The notes: a model not told the origin generated them from the letters alone. A DNA stretch of 55,609 nt from Ktedonobacterales bacterium (GCA_036557285.1 DATBHW010000002.1:1-55609), one strand, 5' to 3'. Shown: positions 37,316 through 46,207, numbered from the stretch's first letter. Translations and numbers: made by a program.

Positions 37316-37786
37316 TTAAGAATCTAAGGCCAATTCGAGATACAGCGTCCCCTCAATCGGGTTATAGACATACGGCTCGATCTCCTTGAAGCCCAGCGAG
37401 CGATATAGCTCCCGTGCCTCCTGCATCAAAGGCAGCGTATCCAGGCGCAAACGACTATAGCCAATCACCCGCGCCTCGGCGATAATCGCCAGCGCCAGCC
37501 CTCTGCCAACACCCCTGCCGCGAAACGTTGGCCGCAGGTAGAGCCGCTTCATCTCCCCCACGTCAGCATTGAGCCTTCGCAGCGCCACACACCCTACCGC
37601 CTCCCCGCCCTCTTCGGCTATAAGAAGCCTTCCCTCCGGCGGCGCGTATTTCCCTGGTAGTTCCGCAAGCTCCCGCTCAAAGTCCTGAAAGCACAGATCG
37701 ACCCCCAGCGAAGCCGCGTATTCCAGAAAGAGTTCGCGGACCCGCCCTATCTCCTGCTCGGATTGCGCCCGAACGATCCTGAGCAT
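37316..37786 (-). CDS. GNAT acetyltransferase
   Basis: A 156-residue single-domain [31 protein letters not shown] gives the acetyl-CoA loop R-G-R-G-V-G, and [21 protein letters not shown] is the C-terminal block. The ATG at 37786 has AGAGG about 9 bases upstream; a GTG at 37810 overlapping the pdxS stop is an alternative. The acceptor is unknown. It lies where pdxT would be expected after pdxS. Confidence 0.88.
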   Translation of the reverse strand: MLRIVRAQSEQEIGRVRELFLEYAASLGVDLCFQDFERELAELPGKYAPPEGRLLIAEEGGEAVGCVALRRLNADVGEMKRLYLRPTFRGRGVGRGLALAIIAEARVIGYSRLRLDTLPLMQEARELYRSLGFKEIEPYVYNPIEGTLYLELALDS

Positions 37787-37809
37787 ACCTTCAGCGCCTC
37801 TGCTGCGCA

Positions 37810-38721
37810 CTACCAGCCGCGCGCAGCCATCAATTCGGTTGGGGGCAGCGTCTTCACATCCAGGCCGCGCATCGGCTCGCCCAACCCACGCGACACCTCC
37901 GCCAGAATCTGCGCATCGCGGAAATGCGTCGTCGCCTTCACAATCGCCTTGCCCCGGCGCAGCGGGTCTTCCGACTTGAAGATGCCAGAGCCGACAAACA
38001 CACCATCGGCCCCCAGCCGCATCACCAGCGCCGCATCCGCCGGAGTCGCCACGCCGCCCGCGCAGAACATCACTACCGGCAGCCGCCCCAACTCGCGCAC
38101 CTCGCGCACCAATTCATAGGGCGCACCCAGGTTCTTCGCCTCCGCCATCAACTCTTCTTCAGGCAGCCCCTGAATCTTGCGGATGCCATCGGTAATGGCC
38201 CGCAAGTGGCGCACTGCCTCAACGATATTGCCGGTTCCGGCCTCGCCCTTGCTGCGAATCATCGCCGCGCCCTCGCCAATCCGGCGCAGCGCCTCGCCCA
38301 GATCGCGCGCCCCGCACACAAAGGGGATCGTAAAAGCGCGCTTGTTCACATGAAATGCTTCATCGGCTGGCGTCAGCACCTCGGACTCATCAATACAATC
38401 AATGCCAAGCGCCTGAAGAATCTCCGCCTCGACAAAATGTCCGATGCGGCACTTCGCCATCACCGGAATAGTCACCGCTTGCTTGATTCCCGATACTAAC
38501 TCAGGATCGCTCATGCGCGCCACGCCGCCCTGCGCGCGAATGTCGGCAGGCACACGCTCCAGCGCCATCACTGCCGACGCGCCCGCCTCCTCAGCAATCT
38601 TCGCCTGGTCGGGCGTCACCACATCCATAATGACGCCGCCCTTGAGCATTTCAGGGAAAGCCCGCTTGACTTTCTCTGTGCCAACCTGTTTTCCATTCTG
38701 CTGAGCATGATTCTGTGCCAT
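37810..38721 (-). CDS. pdxS: Pyridoxal 5'-phosphate synthase, PdxS subunit
   Basis: A 303-residue (beta/alpha)8 enzyme that builds PLP from ribose 5-phosphate, glyceraldehyde 3-phosphate and ammonia supplied by Pdx[37 protein letters not shown] is nearly invariant. K90 (VMAKCRIGH) and K158 ([11 protein letters not shown]) correspond to the two catalytic lysines. GGAGGG lies 9 bases before the ATG. pdxT is not next to it; a GNAT gene follows instead. The preceding gene is a MocR regulator whose promoter has operator-like repeats. Confidence 0.96.
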   Translation of the reverse strand: MAQNHAQQNGKQVGTEKVKRAFPEMLKGGVIMDVVTPDQAKIAEEAGASAVMALERVPADIRAQGGVARMSDPELVSGIKQAVTIPVMAKCRIGHFVEAEILQALGIDCIDESEVLTPADEAFHVNKRAFTIPFVCGARDLGEALRRIGEGAAMIRSKGEAGTGNIVEAVRHLRAITDGIRKIQGLPEEELMAEAKNLGAPYELVREVRELGRLPVVMFCAGGVATPADAALVMRLGADGVFVGSGIFKSEDPLRRGKAIVKATTHFRDAQILAEVSRGLGEPMRGLDVKTLPPTELMAARGW

Positions 38722-38765
38722 TTACGTATTCCCTCCTCAAAACTACTGATGAGCAAAAATATCCG

Positions 38766-40439
38766 TTATACCAGTGGTCGCCGCGCCACCAGCGCCGGAG
38801 GGCGCTCCTCTCGACGCGCCCGACGAGTCAGTCGCTCCAGCGCGATGCCTATGCGCCTGGCCCCTTCCTCCAGCGAAGCCGCATCAGGGCCGGTAAAGTT
38901 CAAGCGCAAATGACGCTCTCCGCCCCCGCTGGCATAAAATGCATCCCCAGGCACAAACGCCACGCCCAGGCGCGCGGCTTCGTCCTGTGCATCGCGCGCC
39001 AGTAGCCCGCCCTCTAGGGCACACCAGAGATAATAGCCGCCCTCTGGCGTCTGCCAGCGCAGCAGCCCGCGCCCCGCCGTTTCCAACGCCCCCGCCAGCA
39101 GATCGCGCTTCTCACGATAGCGCCCGCGCACACGCGCCAGATGCGTATCCAGCACCCCCTCGCGCAGAAAGCCATCCAATGCTACCTGCGCCGGAGTATT
39201 GGCATGCAGATCGATATATTGACGCAAGAGACTCAACTGTGCAATCACCGGGCGCGGCGCGGCAATCCAGCCCAGACGCGCCCCAGGAAATAATATCTTC
39301 GAGCAGGTACCTAGATACAACGTCGAGCCGCTCTGATCCAGCGCCGACAATGAGGGCGGGGGCGCTTCCGAGTAAAACAGCTCCCCATAGGGATCATCTT
39401 CCAAAATCGGCGTTTGATAGTGCTGCGCCAACTCCAGCAGCGCGAGGCGGCGTCTCAAACCCATCGTCGTACCGCTCGGATTCTGGAACGTCGGCAGGCA
39501 GTAAATCAAGCGCGGGCGGTAGCGTTCCAGCGCCCCACGCAGGGCTTCTGGCTCCATACCTTCCTGATCGCAGGCAACCCCCACAGTACGCAGCCCTGCC
39601 GCCGCAAAGACACGCAGCGCGCCTAGGTAGGTTGGCGTCTCCACCAGCACCGTATCCCCTGGCGCCAGCAGCCCTCGCGCTACCAGCCAGAGACCCTGTT
39701 GCGAACCCGAAAGCACCATCAAATGCTCCGGCTCAAGCGGCATCCCCTGTCCGGCAGCCAATCCGCTCGCCTGGCGTAATTCCCGCCAGCGCCGGTTGAG
39801 CCAGGAGGCCAGCGAGGCGCGCAACGCTTCCAACCCCTCAATCGGGCAATGCTGAAGCAACTGGCCGCCGCTGGCGCGAAGCTCCGAAGTCAGCGCCGTA
39901 CAAAACTCATCTACTGGATAGAACGCGGGATCGGGCGTGCCAGCCGCTAGCGAGATCACATCAGCGCGCGAAGCCAGCGCAACTACGTCGGCCAGCAATG
40001 TATCGCCCTGACTGATTTCAGGCCGATTGACCAGAGGCGAAGATTGCAGCGCGCTCCCCAGGCCCATTTCTGTTGATGCGCTGATGCTCGTCTCCCGCAG
40101 ATACGCGGCCCAGGAAAAAGCACCGGGGAAGCTGGCGCTGTTCCCGCCAGCAAAACTGGCTTTCGTAGGGCTTCTGACTGGTTCGCTGGCAGCCTGCACA
40201 ATCGTTCCGCGCCCTACATGCGCGTGTACCAGACCAGCCGCAGCGAGATCACCATACGCACGAACCACCGTCGTTCGGTTGACATGCAACCGATCTGCCA
40301 GTTCGCGCTCAGGCGGAAGCCGCGTGCCAGCGCTCAAATCGCCGCGCCGGATCAACAGGGCTAAACGCTCACGAATCTGGATATAGAGCGGCGCGGCATG
40401 CGGCCCGCGATCAAGTTCAATCGGCAGGGAGTGATTCAT
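38766..40439 (-). CDS. pdxR: MocR/PdxR-type regulator (GntR helix-turn-helix plus aminotransferase domain)
   Basis: A 557-residue protein. Residues about 18-85 are a GntR winged helix (YIQIRERLALLIRRGDLSAGTRLPPERELADRLHVNRTTVVRAYGDL). A linker longer than usual (about 90-170) leads to a fold-type I aminotransferase-like domain with the PLP Lys in GTCSKILFPGARLG. PdxR members sense PLP and control pdxS/pdxT. Position 44 bp before pdxS on the same strand supports that role. The ATG at 40439 has GGAG close upstream; a TTG precedes it. The promoter carries three direct repeats. Confidence 0.85.
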   Translation of the reverse strand: MNHSLPIELDRGPHAAPLYIQIRERLALLIRRGDLSAGTRLPPERELADRLHVNRTTVVRAYGDLAAAGLVHAHVGRGTIVQAASEPVRSPTKASFAGGNSASFPGAFSWAAYLRETSISASTEMGLGSALQSSPLVNRPEISQGDTLLADVVALASRADVISLAAGTPDPAFYPVDEFCTALTSELRASGGQLLQHCPIEGLEALRASLASWLNRRWRELRQASGLAAGQGMPLEPEHLMVLSGSQQGLWLVARGLLAPGDTVLVETPTYLGALRVFAAAGLRTVGVACDQEGMEPEALRGALERYRPRLIYCLPTFQNPSGTTMGLRRRLALLELAQHYQTPILEDDPYGELFYSEAPPPSLSALDQSGSTLYLGTCSKILFPGARLGWIAAPRPVIAQLSLLRQYIDLHANTPAQVALDGFLREGVLDTHLARVRGRYREKRDLLAGALETAGRGLLRWQTPEGGYYLWCALEGGLLARDAQDEAARLGVAFVPGDAFYASGGGERHLRLNFTGPDAASLEEGARRIGIALERLTRRARREERPPALVARRPLV

Positions 40440-40482
40440 CAACTCCTATCCCCTTTTAGCATAAAGCAGCGACTCTTCCCTT

Positions 40483-40510
40483 ATTGTATCCATCCAATAG
40501 GAAAAGTCAA
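40483..40510 (-). promoter_or_regulatory. pdxR promoter
   Basis: On the minus strand, TTGACT (40505-40510) and TACAAT (40483-40488) are 16 bases apart. Transcription would start about 35 bases before the ATG at 40439. Confidence 0.65.
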
Positions 40511-40541
40511 CATCCAATAGGTGGGTATTTAACCATCCAAT
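40491..40541. promoter_or_regulatory. Three direct repeats CATCCAAT, probable PdxR operators
   Basis: CATCCAAT starts at 40491, 40511 and 40534; the first two extend to CATCCAATAGG. The spacings are 20 and 23 bases, about two helical turns. The first copy lies within the promoter spacer and the second just upstream of the -35. Direct repeats of this kind are bound by MocR-family proteins such as GabR and PdxR; that this regulator binds here is inferred. Confidence 0.6.
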
Positions 40542-40560
40542 TTGGCCTTTCTCCCTCTTC

Positions 40561-42030
40561 CTATGGCGTAGGAGTGGGAGTTGGGCCAGATGGAACAGTC
40601 GGGCTGGGAGTTGGGCTAGGGGTTGGTGTCGGACTCGGCGTTGGGGTAGGCGTTGGCGGCACATCATTGGCTACCGGAGACGCGCCGGGGGTCATCTCAA
40701 GAATAATCTCGCCAGGCACAGCCGGTTGAGAACCGGTGCGAAACTGAACAGCCAGGCTCACCAGAAACACCAGGGAGACGACAGCCAGCAGCGAGCTAGA
40801 AACAAACATGGGCTGGTGGGCCAATGGTCGCCTGGAACCTATGGGCAGAGGCACACGTCCTAGATACATCAGGGTTGTAATGCCGCCCGCGCCCAGCAGC
40901 AGCAGCAGCAACGCCAGCAAGACTGGCCCGGCATACGGCCAGGGCTGTGTACTGGTACAGAACAAGCACAACTTCTGAGCAAAAGAAGGGGGAGAGCCAA
41001 TATAGGCATTCACTTTAGTAGAAAAGAGATAGGGTTGGCCCAGCGCATCACGTTTAATTGACGCGCTGCACTCAAGCGTCTGGTGGGCATACACCAGCGC
41101 CGACGCCATTGCGCAATCACGAGCGGCGCCAGCAGGAGTCACAATCTGATCTTCTGGATGCCCGCTAAACAGGGGTGGCGCCGGCTGGGCATCTGGAAAT
41201 ACTGACCCGGCAGGGGCCGCAACAATCGTCATCTGGATATTTGTGCCTTCCAGCAGCGGGTCCACATCCGGGCCAAAGAGGCTTGCCGGTTGGTAGACTG
41301 CTGGAAGTTTTGCATCAATCTGAAATGTCCCATCAGGAAGCTCCCCCAATTGCGCGCAATAGGCAGATAGCACCCCTTGCGCTGGGCGGCGCAGACAACC
41401 CCAAAAGGTCATGTTCTGATCATATGTCCCGATCGGATGGAAAACGAAATGAACACTTTGCGCATGGGGAATATTGCCGTCCATGAGTACATCCACCTCG
41501 CCATCCGAAGCACTGATAGTCAACAGGCTCGACAGCACCACACTATGGCTCAGGACCAGTGGCCCGCCCCCTGGAGCAGATTGCTCGCGGTCATGAAACA
41601 CATACTGGGTAGTGAACTCCATAGTATGCGCAAACTGATCAGGCATAATGACCTGCACCGGCCTGGTCCAATAAGTAATCTCATTGAAGCGAAGATACTC
41701 GTCGTCTTCAGGCACGCTGATCGGCGTATAGTCCGGCATGGCAGCTTGCAGCACAAAGCAGTTCCCAAAATCGCGCGCCCTTGAAGAGATCGTCACAAAC
41801 AGAGGGTCTACGCAGGCATCCAACGTGGCGAAGTACCGCGACTTCGGAGCATGATAGTCCAGCCAGAAAGGGCGAGAACGCAAGTGCGTCTGAAATTGGA
41901 GGGTAACGACGGGGCCTGCATCGTATCCAGCAGCGCGAGCAGGCGCGCTGCCAAAGACAAGCGCCAACAACCCTATCACACCAACTAATATTGGGAGCCA
42001 ATATCCAGTGGGATTACGGCGAACCGACAT
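40561..42030 (-). CDS. Secreted/membrane protein with Pro-Thr-Ser tail, unknown function
   Basis: A 489-residue protein with an N-terminal signal or anchor (YWLPILVGVIGLLALVFGSAPARA). An extracytoplasmic beta-rich domain follows. Two transmembrane helices lie near the C-terminus (YAGPVLLALLLLLLGAGGITTLMYLG, LLAVVSLVFLVSLAVQF), then an external Pro-Thr/Pro-Ser tail of about 30 residues. That layout resembles DUF4436-type membrane proteins, but the match is tentative. It is the gene nearest to rep on the left, separated from it by a parS-like palindrome. Confidence 0.65.
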   Translation of the reverse strand: MSVRRNPTGYWLPILVGVIGLLALVFGSAPARAAGYDAGPVVTLQFQTHLRSRPFWLDYHAPKSRYFATLDACVDPLFVTISSRARDFGNCFVLQAAMPDYTPISVPEDDEYLRFNEITYWTRPVQVIMPDQFAHTMEFTTQYVFHDREQSAPGGGPLVLSHSVVLSSLLTISASDGEVDVLMDGNIPHAQSVHFVFHPIGTYDQNMTFWGCLRRPAQGVLSAYCAQLGELPDGTFQIDAKLPAVYQPASLFGPDVDPLLEGTNIQMTIVAAPAGSVFPDAQPAPPLFSGHPEDQIVTPAGAARDCAMASALVYAHQTLECSASIKRDALGQPYLFSTKVNAYIGSPPSFAQKLCLFCTSTQPWPYAGPVLLALLLLLLGAGGITTLMYLGRVPLPIGSRRPLAHQPMFVSSSLLAVVSLVFLVSLAVQFRTGSQPAVPGEIILEMTPGASPVANDVPPTPTPTPSPTPTPSPTPSPTVPSGPTPTPTP

Positions 42031-42163
42031 ATAGAACGCTCTCTACCAAAACATACATATTTTCACATCATAAGATTTCTCTGCGCTATTACCACAGCAC
42101 AGCATCGGACACGACCTGGCGCTTTGTCAAGCAAAGAGGCGATGCAGCTCCGATACTTCCTGG

Positions 42164-42181
42164 TGGTCTTATGTAAGACCA
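42164..42181. promoter_or_regulatory. parS-like/operator palindrome downstream of rep
   Basis: TGGTCTTATGTAAGACCA: 8-bp perfect arms around TG. It is the same sequence as the two sites upstream of parA (47215-47278), about 20 bases past the rep stop. Confidence 0.6.
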
Positions 42182-42201
42182 GCCGGTCATTAGTTCCTGA
42201 C

Positions 42202-44313
42202 TCAGTGCGCCTCATTGGCCGCAGCCTGAACCTGTTCAATCACCTCTTGAGGTACGAAAACAAATCGGGCGTGATCAAAGAAGCGACTCAAGAGTTTGCT
42301 GATCAATTCATTGATGTCACGCGCCAGCGCCATACTGGTGAAGCGAACGGTGTAGCTAGAACTCCCAAGCAGCGCCAGTTCACGGGGGTTCGTCGGGTTC
42401 CAGGCTGGCACCAGAGAATCGAGATGCTGGCGGCGGGCTGTATTCAGGCCAGGCCGCAGCGCATCGCGCACAAATCCCCAGAGCATTTGCACATCGCGGT
42501 TCTGGCGGCCATCACGCGTGCCTTCCGCATCAGGCACAAAACGGCTGAGCTGTCCCGTCCATTCAGGATCATCAACCAGCTCGGTAAACAAATCACCACC
42601 AGACTCTGCCTCGATGTCAACCTCTCCATCCCGCTCCAGCGCCGAAGTTACCTCGCTCTCGCGGCCAACAGCGCCGCTGAGAACGACTGTACCCAATTCA
42701 ACCCCCAGATCATCTTGAAGATCAATAAGATCGCGCAAATGGCCGCGCTCATCCATCAGCAGTTTGCAGTTCACCTGAATTTCAAAGCTATCATCAGGCT
42801 TACGAGGAATCTCCCCATGACCATAGATGACACCTGCCACGCGTAATTTCTCCAGAGCTTTCATGAGCGAATTACGCTGTAAGGTCACATTAGCCGTCGT
42901 GATGCCAGCCCGCTCCAGCGCCGTTTTGCGGCGCAGGCGCACCAGCACATACCCTTCTGGCGGTGGCACAGTCTGGTTACTCGCGCGCATCTCTTGCAAG
43001 CGATAGTGCGCATACAACAGGAGCCGTCGGCGCAACCGCTCGCGGGTCGCATGATGCTGAGCATGTCCGCGGCCAGGCTGAAGCCGCTCGGCTGGCACAT
43101 AATCTGTACCAGGGCGGCCATCAAGCTGCCGCACTCCCGTATACCAGCCAAGCGCTACCTTCACATGCGAAGGCGCGCGCCTGCGGCCCTCCGGGTTATC
43201 CCTGTGGGGATACGTGCCGCCGAAGAGGAAGACCAGGGGGCGCTCAATCGTATCATCGGCAATCGTTCCGTCGGGGTGGCGAATAGTACGCACAATTTCC
43301 AGCGAGACCGCTGAAAGCGCCCGCATCGTATTCCAGAAATCCGCGCGCGCCTCGCTCCGATGATACTCGCGGGCTGCGCCATCCGCATCCACTTTGACCT
43401 CTGGTTTGCGCCCCAATTTGGTCAGAAAGGCATTGACATCGAGATTGAAGAGTGGGGACCGCCAACAATCATTTGCGGCTTCATATAACCCCAGCATAAT
43501 CTTGGCTGCCCATTCCCCAACCATCATCAAAGCCACATCAACCGCAGTCACCAGCAGGGCCTGCGTAGAAAGATCGGCAACGGCCACGCCCTCACGCTGA
43601 GCAGCCGATTCGATCTCATCTTGAATGCGATCTAGAGCGATCTCCAGGCGCATATCGCCCTTACGCGCTACCCATCGCTGACGACCAATGATTTCTCCTT
43701 TAGGCATAGGGCCAAGATGCAAATCGGCTTTGCGCGTATACAGGCCATCAACGGCAATCACTCCCCTGCGAGCTTCCATCAGAATGCGCGCGCGAAAACG
43801 ACGCTCCTCCTCAGGGTCATCGGCACGAGTACGAGGCACCACACCATAAAACTCAAGCAGGTCTCGTCCTGCGCCATCAGCATGCGCCTCCATCGTAGAG
43901 ACAGGCAAGGCAAGAACGGGCATGGAAGGTGGTAGTTGATTGGGCAACTCTGATAGCTCCGGGCTAGGGGGCCAGGGGGGAAACGGGAGATCCCAGAGTG
44001 AGGGTGCATCCAGCAATGGGTCGGTATCTTCGACCAGTTGCTCAACATCAGCTACTGTTTGTTCGAGATTCTGCCCTCTTTCGACTATAGGAACAGGCTT
44101 TCCTCCAACGGCCCCCCCTCGATCAACAGGCGCTGCTGCGCCCTCTCTCGGCGCAGTTTCAGAAAAGAGGGAAAGCGGCGCAGCCTCACGAGCACCCTGG
44201 CGTTTGCGTCGCCGTGAAGTCGGCGCCGACTTCACTCGCCAGGCTTTGCTTGCTGCCAACTGCTCGTGATCGCTTTGCGTTCCTTTTGTGTCGGACCTTG
44301 CACGCTGCTCCAT
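42202..44313 (-). CDS. Replication initiator-like protein (Rep) with DnaA domain I-like C-terminus
   Basis: A 703-residue protein; I recognise no exact family. Residues 1-140 are disordered and basic. The middle (about 145-530) is charged, with a winged-helix-like segment (RRKTALERAGITTANVTLQRNSLMKALEKLRVAGVIYG). An acidic linker (about 560-600) leads to residues 608-690 (MLWGFVRDALRPGLN..., RELALLGSSSYTVRF, ALARDINELISKLLSRFF), which follow the pattern of DnaA domain I, the DnaB and regulator contact domain. Iterons lie against its ribosome site (AAAGGGGG) and in the block beyond, and parAB is upstream. Role as initiator of this origin is inferred from that context. Confidence 0.65.
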   Translation of the reverse strand: MEQRARSDTKGTQSDHEQLAASKAWRVKSAPTSRRRKRQGAREAAPLSLFSETAPREGAAAPVDRGGAVGGKPVPIVERGQNLEQTVADVEQLVEDTDPLLDAPSLWDLPFPPWPPSPELSELPNQLPPSMPVLALPVSTMEAHADGAGRDLLEFYGVVPRTRADDPEEERRFRARILMEARRGVIAVDGLYTRKADLHLGPMPKGEIIGRQRWVARKGDMRLEIALDRIQDEIESAAQREGVAVADLSTQALLVTAVDVALMMVGEWAAKIMLGLYEAANDCWRSPLFNLDVNAFLTKLGRKPEVKVDADGAAREYHRSEARADFWNTMRALSAVSLEIVRTIRHPDGTIADDTIERPLVFLFGGTYPHRDNPEGRRRAPSHVKVALGWYTGVRQLDGRPGTDYVPAERLQPGRGHAQHHATRERLRRRLLLYAHYRLQEMRASNQTVPPPEGYVLVRLRRKTALERAGITTANVTLQRNSLMKALEKLRVAGVIYGHGEIPRKPDDSFEIQVNCKLLMDERGHLRDLIDLQDDLGVELGTVVLSGAVGRESEVTSALERDGEVDIEAESGGDLFTELVDDPEWTGQLSRFVPDAEGTRDGRQNRDVQMLWGFVRDALRPGLNTARRQHLDSLVPAWNPTNPRELALLGSSSYTVRFTSMALARDINELISKLLSRFFDHARFVFVPQEVIEQVQAAANEAH

Positions 44314-44323
44314 ACGATCCCCC

Positions 44324-44458
44324 TTTCGCGGGTAGGGCTAAAGATTTTCGCGGGTAGGGCTAAAGAAGACGCCCCGGAGATCACTTTGATCATCCGGGGC
44401 GTCTGAAATCACTACTTCGTTTTTGCATGGCGTAAAGTTTTTCGTGGGTAGCGATAAA
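44324..44458 (-). repeat. Three inverted iterons over the rep leader
   Basis: TTTAGCCCTACCCGCGAAA on the minus strand at 44324-44342 and 44346-44364 (22 bases apart), plus a degenerate copy at 44440-44458. The first copy ends directly against the rep ribosome site. Rep bound here could repress its own gene or pair with the main block, as iteron plasmids do by handcuffing. Confidence 0.85.
44368..44403 (-). terminator. Terminator-like attenuator in the rep leader
   Basis: On the minus strand GACGCCCCGG and CCGGGGCGTC form a perfect 10-bp stem, continued by GATCA/TGATC around a short loop, and are followed by TTCTTT. This lies 55 bases before the rep ATG, so transcripts starting further upstream could be stopped before rep. 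Confidence 0.6.
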
Positions 44459-44680
44459 GGCAGGGAATGGTTCAGAACGATTTAGTTACGTCAGGTATGT
44501 ACCTGCGGGCATCGAAGAACTCACTCTCAGCCAAAGTTCCCACATTGCAAGAGCTAAGAGAAACAACGCTGCGCATTGGAAGATGCGATTACAAGTATAC
44601 CATGTAGAAAAAGAGAAAGCAATGAGCTATTACTTTTGTACTTTGGCTCATGCTGCCCGGAGAAGGTCATGAGGCTTCTA

Positions 44681-44775
44681 TATTTTTTCTTCTTTCTCTC
44701 TTTTCCTCCAGCCTTTTGTATACAAGAGATTTATTATACAAGTAATTACTATACAAAATATATTACTATACAGAG
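44681..44775. other. AT-rich probable duplex-unwinding element with TATACA repeats
   Basis: This is the most AT-rich stretch in the window, with a pyrimidine run (about 44680-44706) and then TATACA at 44719, 44735, 44750 and 44767 (spacings 16, 15, 17). It lies about 60 bases from the main iteron block. Short repeats in an AT-rich tract next to iterons are typical of the melting region of an origin. Confidence 0.65.
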
Positions 44776-44830
44776 GGCGCGAGGGTGGGCGTGAAACCAA
44801 TTGTAGCCTGACACCGCGCGTTCTATCAAA

Positions 44831-45184
44831 TTTAGTCCTACCCGCGAAAGAAATTTAGTCCTACCCACGAAAAAAGAGCCACTTTCTTTAGTGCTACCCG
44901 CGAAAAGAAGGCTTTTCCCTTTAGTGCTACCCGCGAAAATCTTTAGTCCTACCCGCGAAAGGAACGGCGTCTTCTTTAGCCCTACCCGCGAAAATCTTTA
45001 GTCCTACCCGCGAAAGCAAAAGAAAAACCAATCGGCTATTTAGTGCTACCCGCGAAAGCGCAGGAAAATCAGCGCAAATGAGCATATAATGAGGAAAATC
45101 TTTAGTGCTACCCGCGAAAATCTTTAGTGCTACCCGCGAAAGGGGGTTTCGCAGGCGCTTTTCCCTTTAGTGCTACCCGCGAAA
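44831..45184 (+). repeat. Main iteron block, eleven 19-bp direct repeats (origin of replication)
   Basis: Copies of TTTAGTGCTACCCGCGAAA or TTTAGTCCTACCCGCGAAA start at 44831, 44854, 44887, 44920, 44942, 44975, 44997, 45039, 45101, 45123 and 45166. The second has CCCACG, and the sixth has TTTAGCCC. Spacings of 23, 33, 33, 22, 33, 22, 42, 62, 22 and 43 are close to whole helical turns. With the adjacent AT-rich tract, rep and parAB, this is very probably a replication origin. Confidence 0.88.
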
Positions 45185-45214
45185 CCCCCTGGAAAGCCAG
45201 ATGCCGGAGAGCAG

Positions 45215-46201
45215 TTAACTGAGATCGCTTGCCCAGTCGAAAACACTTGAATACAACTGCTCTAAAGCTCCCCGCAGTTCTTGTCGATCAATTCGTGTAT
45301 CGTTGGCAAGCAACTCGATGGTGCGGAGGATGCGCTCGGTCTGCTGGCGGAGGCGGTCTATTCCTCGAACTGGCTCCCGCTGCTGGCGGAGTGGGGCATC
45401 GTTTGTCCCAATCACCTCGTCCTCATCATCAAAACCCGATTCATCCAACGTCGAATCATCCACATGAGCACTTTCCCCAGTCAAGCCCAGCGTGCGATCA
45501 ACAGCAGCTTTCGTTTCCTGGTAATTCAGGCCTTCATGAATAACTTTGCTCGTCGTCACCGCTCGCATGAAAGGGTCTTTGATCCGATCCAGTTCGCGGG
45601 CGTGGCTGGCTGAGAAGGTGTCCTCAGAGGTGGTACGCAATTTCTCTTTCAAGTCATCAGGGAGCATGGCCGTCTCGATGCGGTTGCGCACATAGCCTTT
45701 GCTTTTGCCCAGCCGCGCGGCAATGTCACGCTCGCTGAGGTTGAACTGTTCTTTGGCGCGCAGAATTGCCTCGCCCACTTCCAGTTGGGTCAGGTCGCGG
45801 CGTTGCTCGTTCTCCACCAGAGCGATATTGAACATATCCTCGTCGGAGAGATCCCGAATTTCCATCGGAATCTCTTCAAGCCCAGCCATCCTGGCTGCGC
45901 GCACCCGACGTTCGCCGTAAGCAAGTTCAATATGGCGATGTTGCCGACGTCCAAGCAGCGCGCCAAAGAAGCCCATGGATTTCATCACTTCGGCCAACTC
46001 CCCCAGCCCTATCTCATCAAAATCACGCCGGGGCTGAAAAGGGTTCGACTTAATCAGATCGATGGCTACCTTCTCAAGCGTTCTTTCTTCAGTTGCGGGT
46101 CCAGACCCCTTGGCAATTTCTGCCAAAATAGGAGAACCAACATTCAAGCCCAACTGATGCTTTGCTATATCGGTACTGAGACGCGCTCTCTGTTGCGGCA
46201 T
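45215..46201 (-). CDS. parB: ParB partition protein
   Basis: A 328-residue ParB/Spo0J-family protein that binds centromere sites and, as a CTP-dependent clamp, spreads on DNA. The CTP-binding motif GERR is at 96-99 (ELAYGERRVRAARMAG), the ENEQRRDLTQLEVGEAI block at 130-146, and an HTH at about 153-175 (NLSERDIAARLGKSKGYVRNR). A C-terminal helical dimerisation tail follows an acidic linker. GFFGALLGRRQHRHIELA replaces the more usual GLLQPI motif. It starts 6 bases after parA and ends 30 bases before the iteron block. Confidence 0.92.
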   Translation of the reverse strand: MPQQRARLSTDIAKHQLGLNVGSPILAEIAKGSGPATEERTLEKVAIDLIKSNPFQPRRDFDEIGLGELAEVMKSMGFFGALLGRRQHRHIELAYGERRVRAARMAGLEEIPMEIRDLSDEDMFNIALVENEQRRDLTQLEVGEAILRAKEQFNLSERDIAARLGKSKGYVRNRIETAMLPDDLKEKLRTTSEDTFSASHARELDRIKDPFMRAVTTSKVIHEGLNYQETKAAVDRTLGLTGESAHVDDSTLDESGFDDEDEVIGTNDAPLRQQREPVRGIDRLRQQTERILRTIELLANDTRIDRQELRGALEQLYSSVFDWASDLS

Positions 46202-46207
46202 GTGTCG

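Noticed and set aside
44576-44794. Small ORF in the origin
   Set aside because: Low-complexity Phe/Leu/Ser sequence read from the AT-rich tract, with no ribosome site.
44459-44830. DnaA boxes (TTATCCACA type) in the origin
   Set aside because: I found no good match on either strand by eye in this region.
44831-45184. CRISPR array
   Set aside because: Repeats are 19 bp with spacers as short as 3 bp and irregular in length. No cas genes are present, and the context is rep and parAB.
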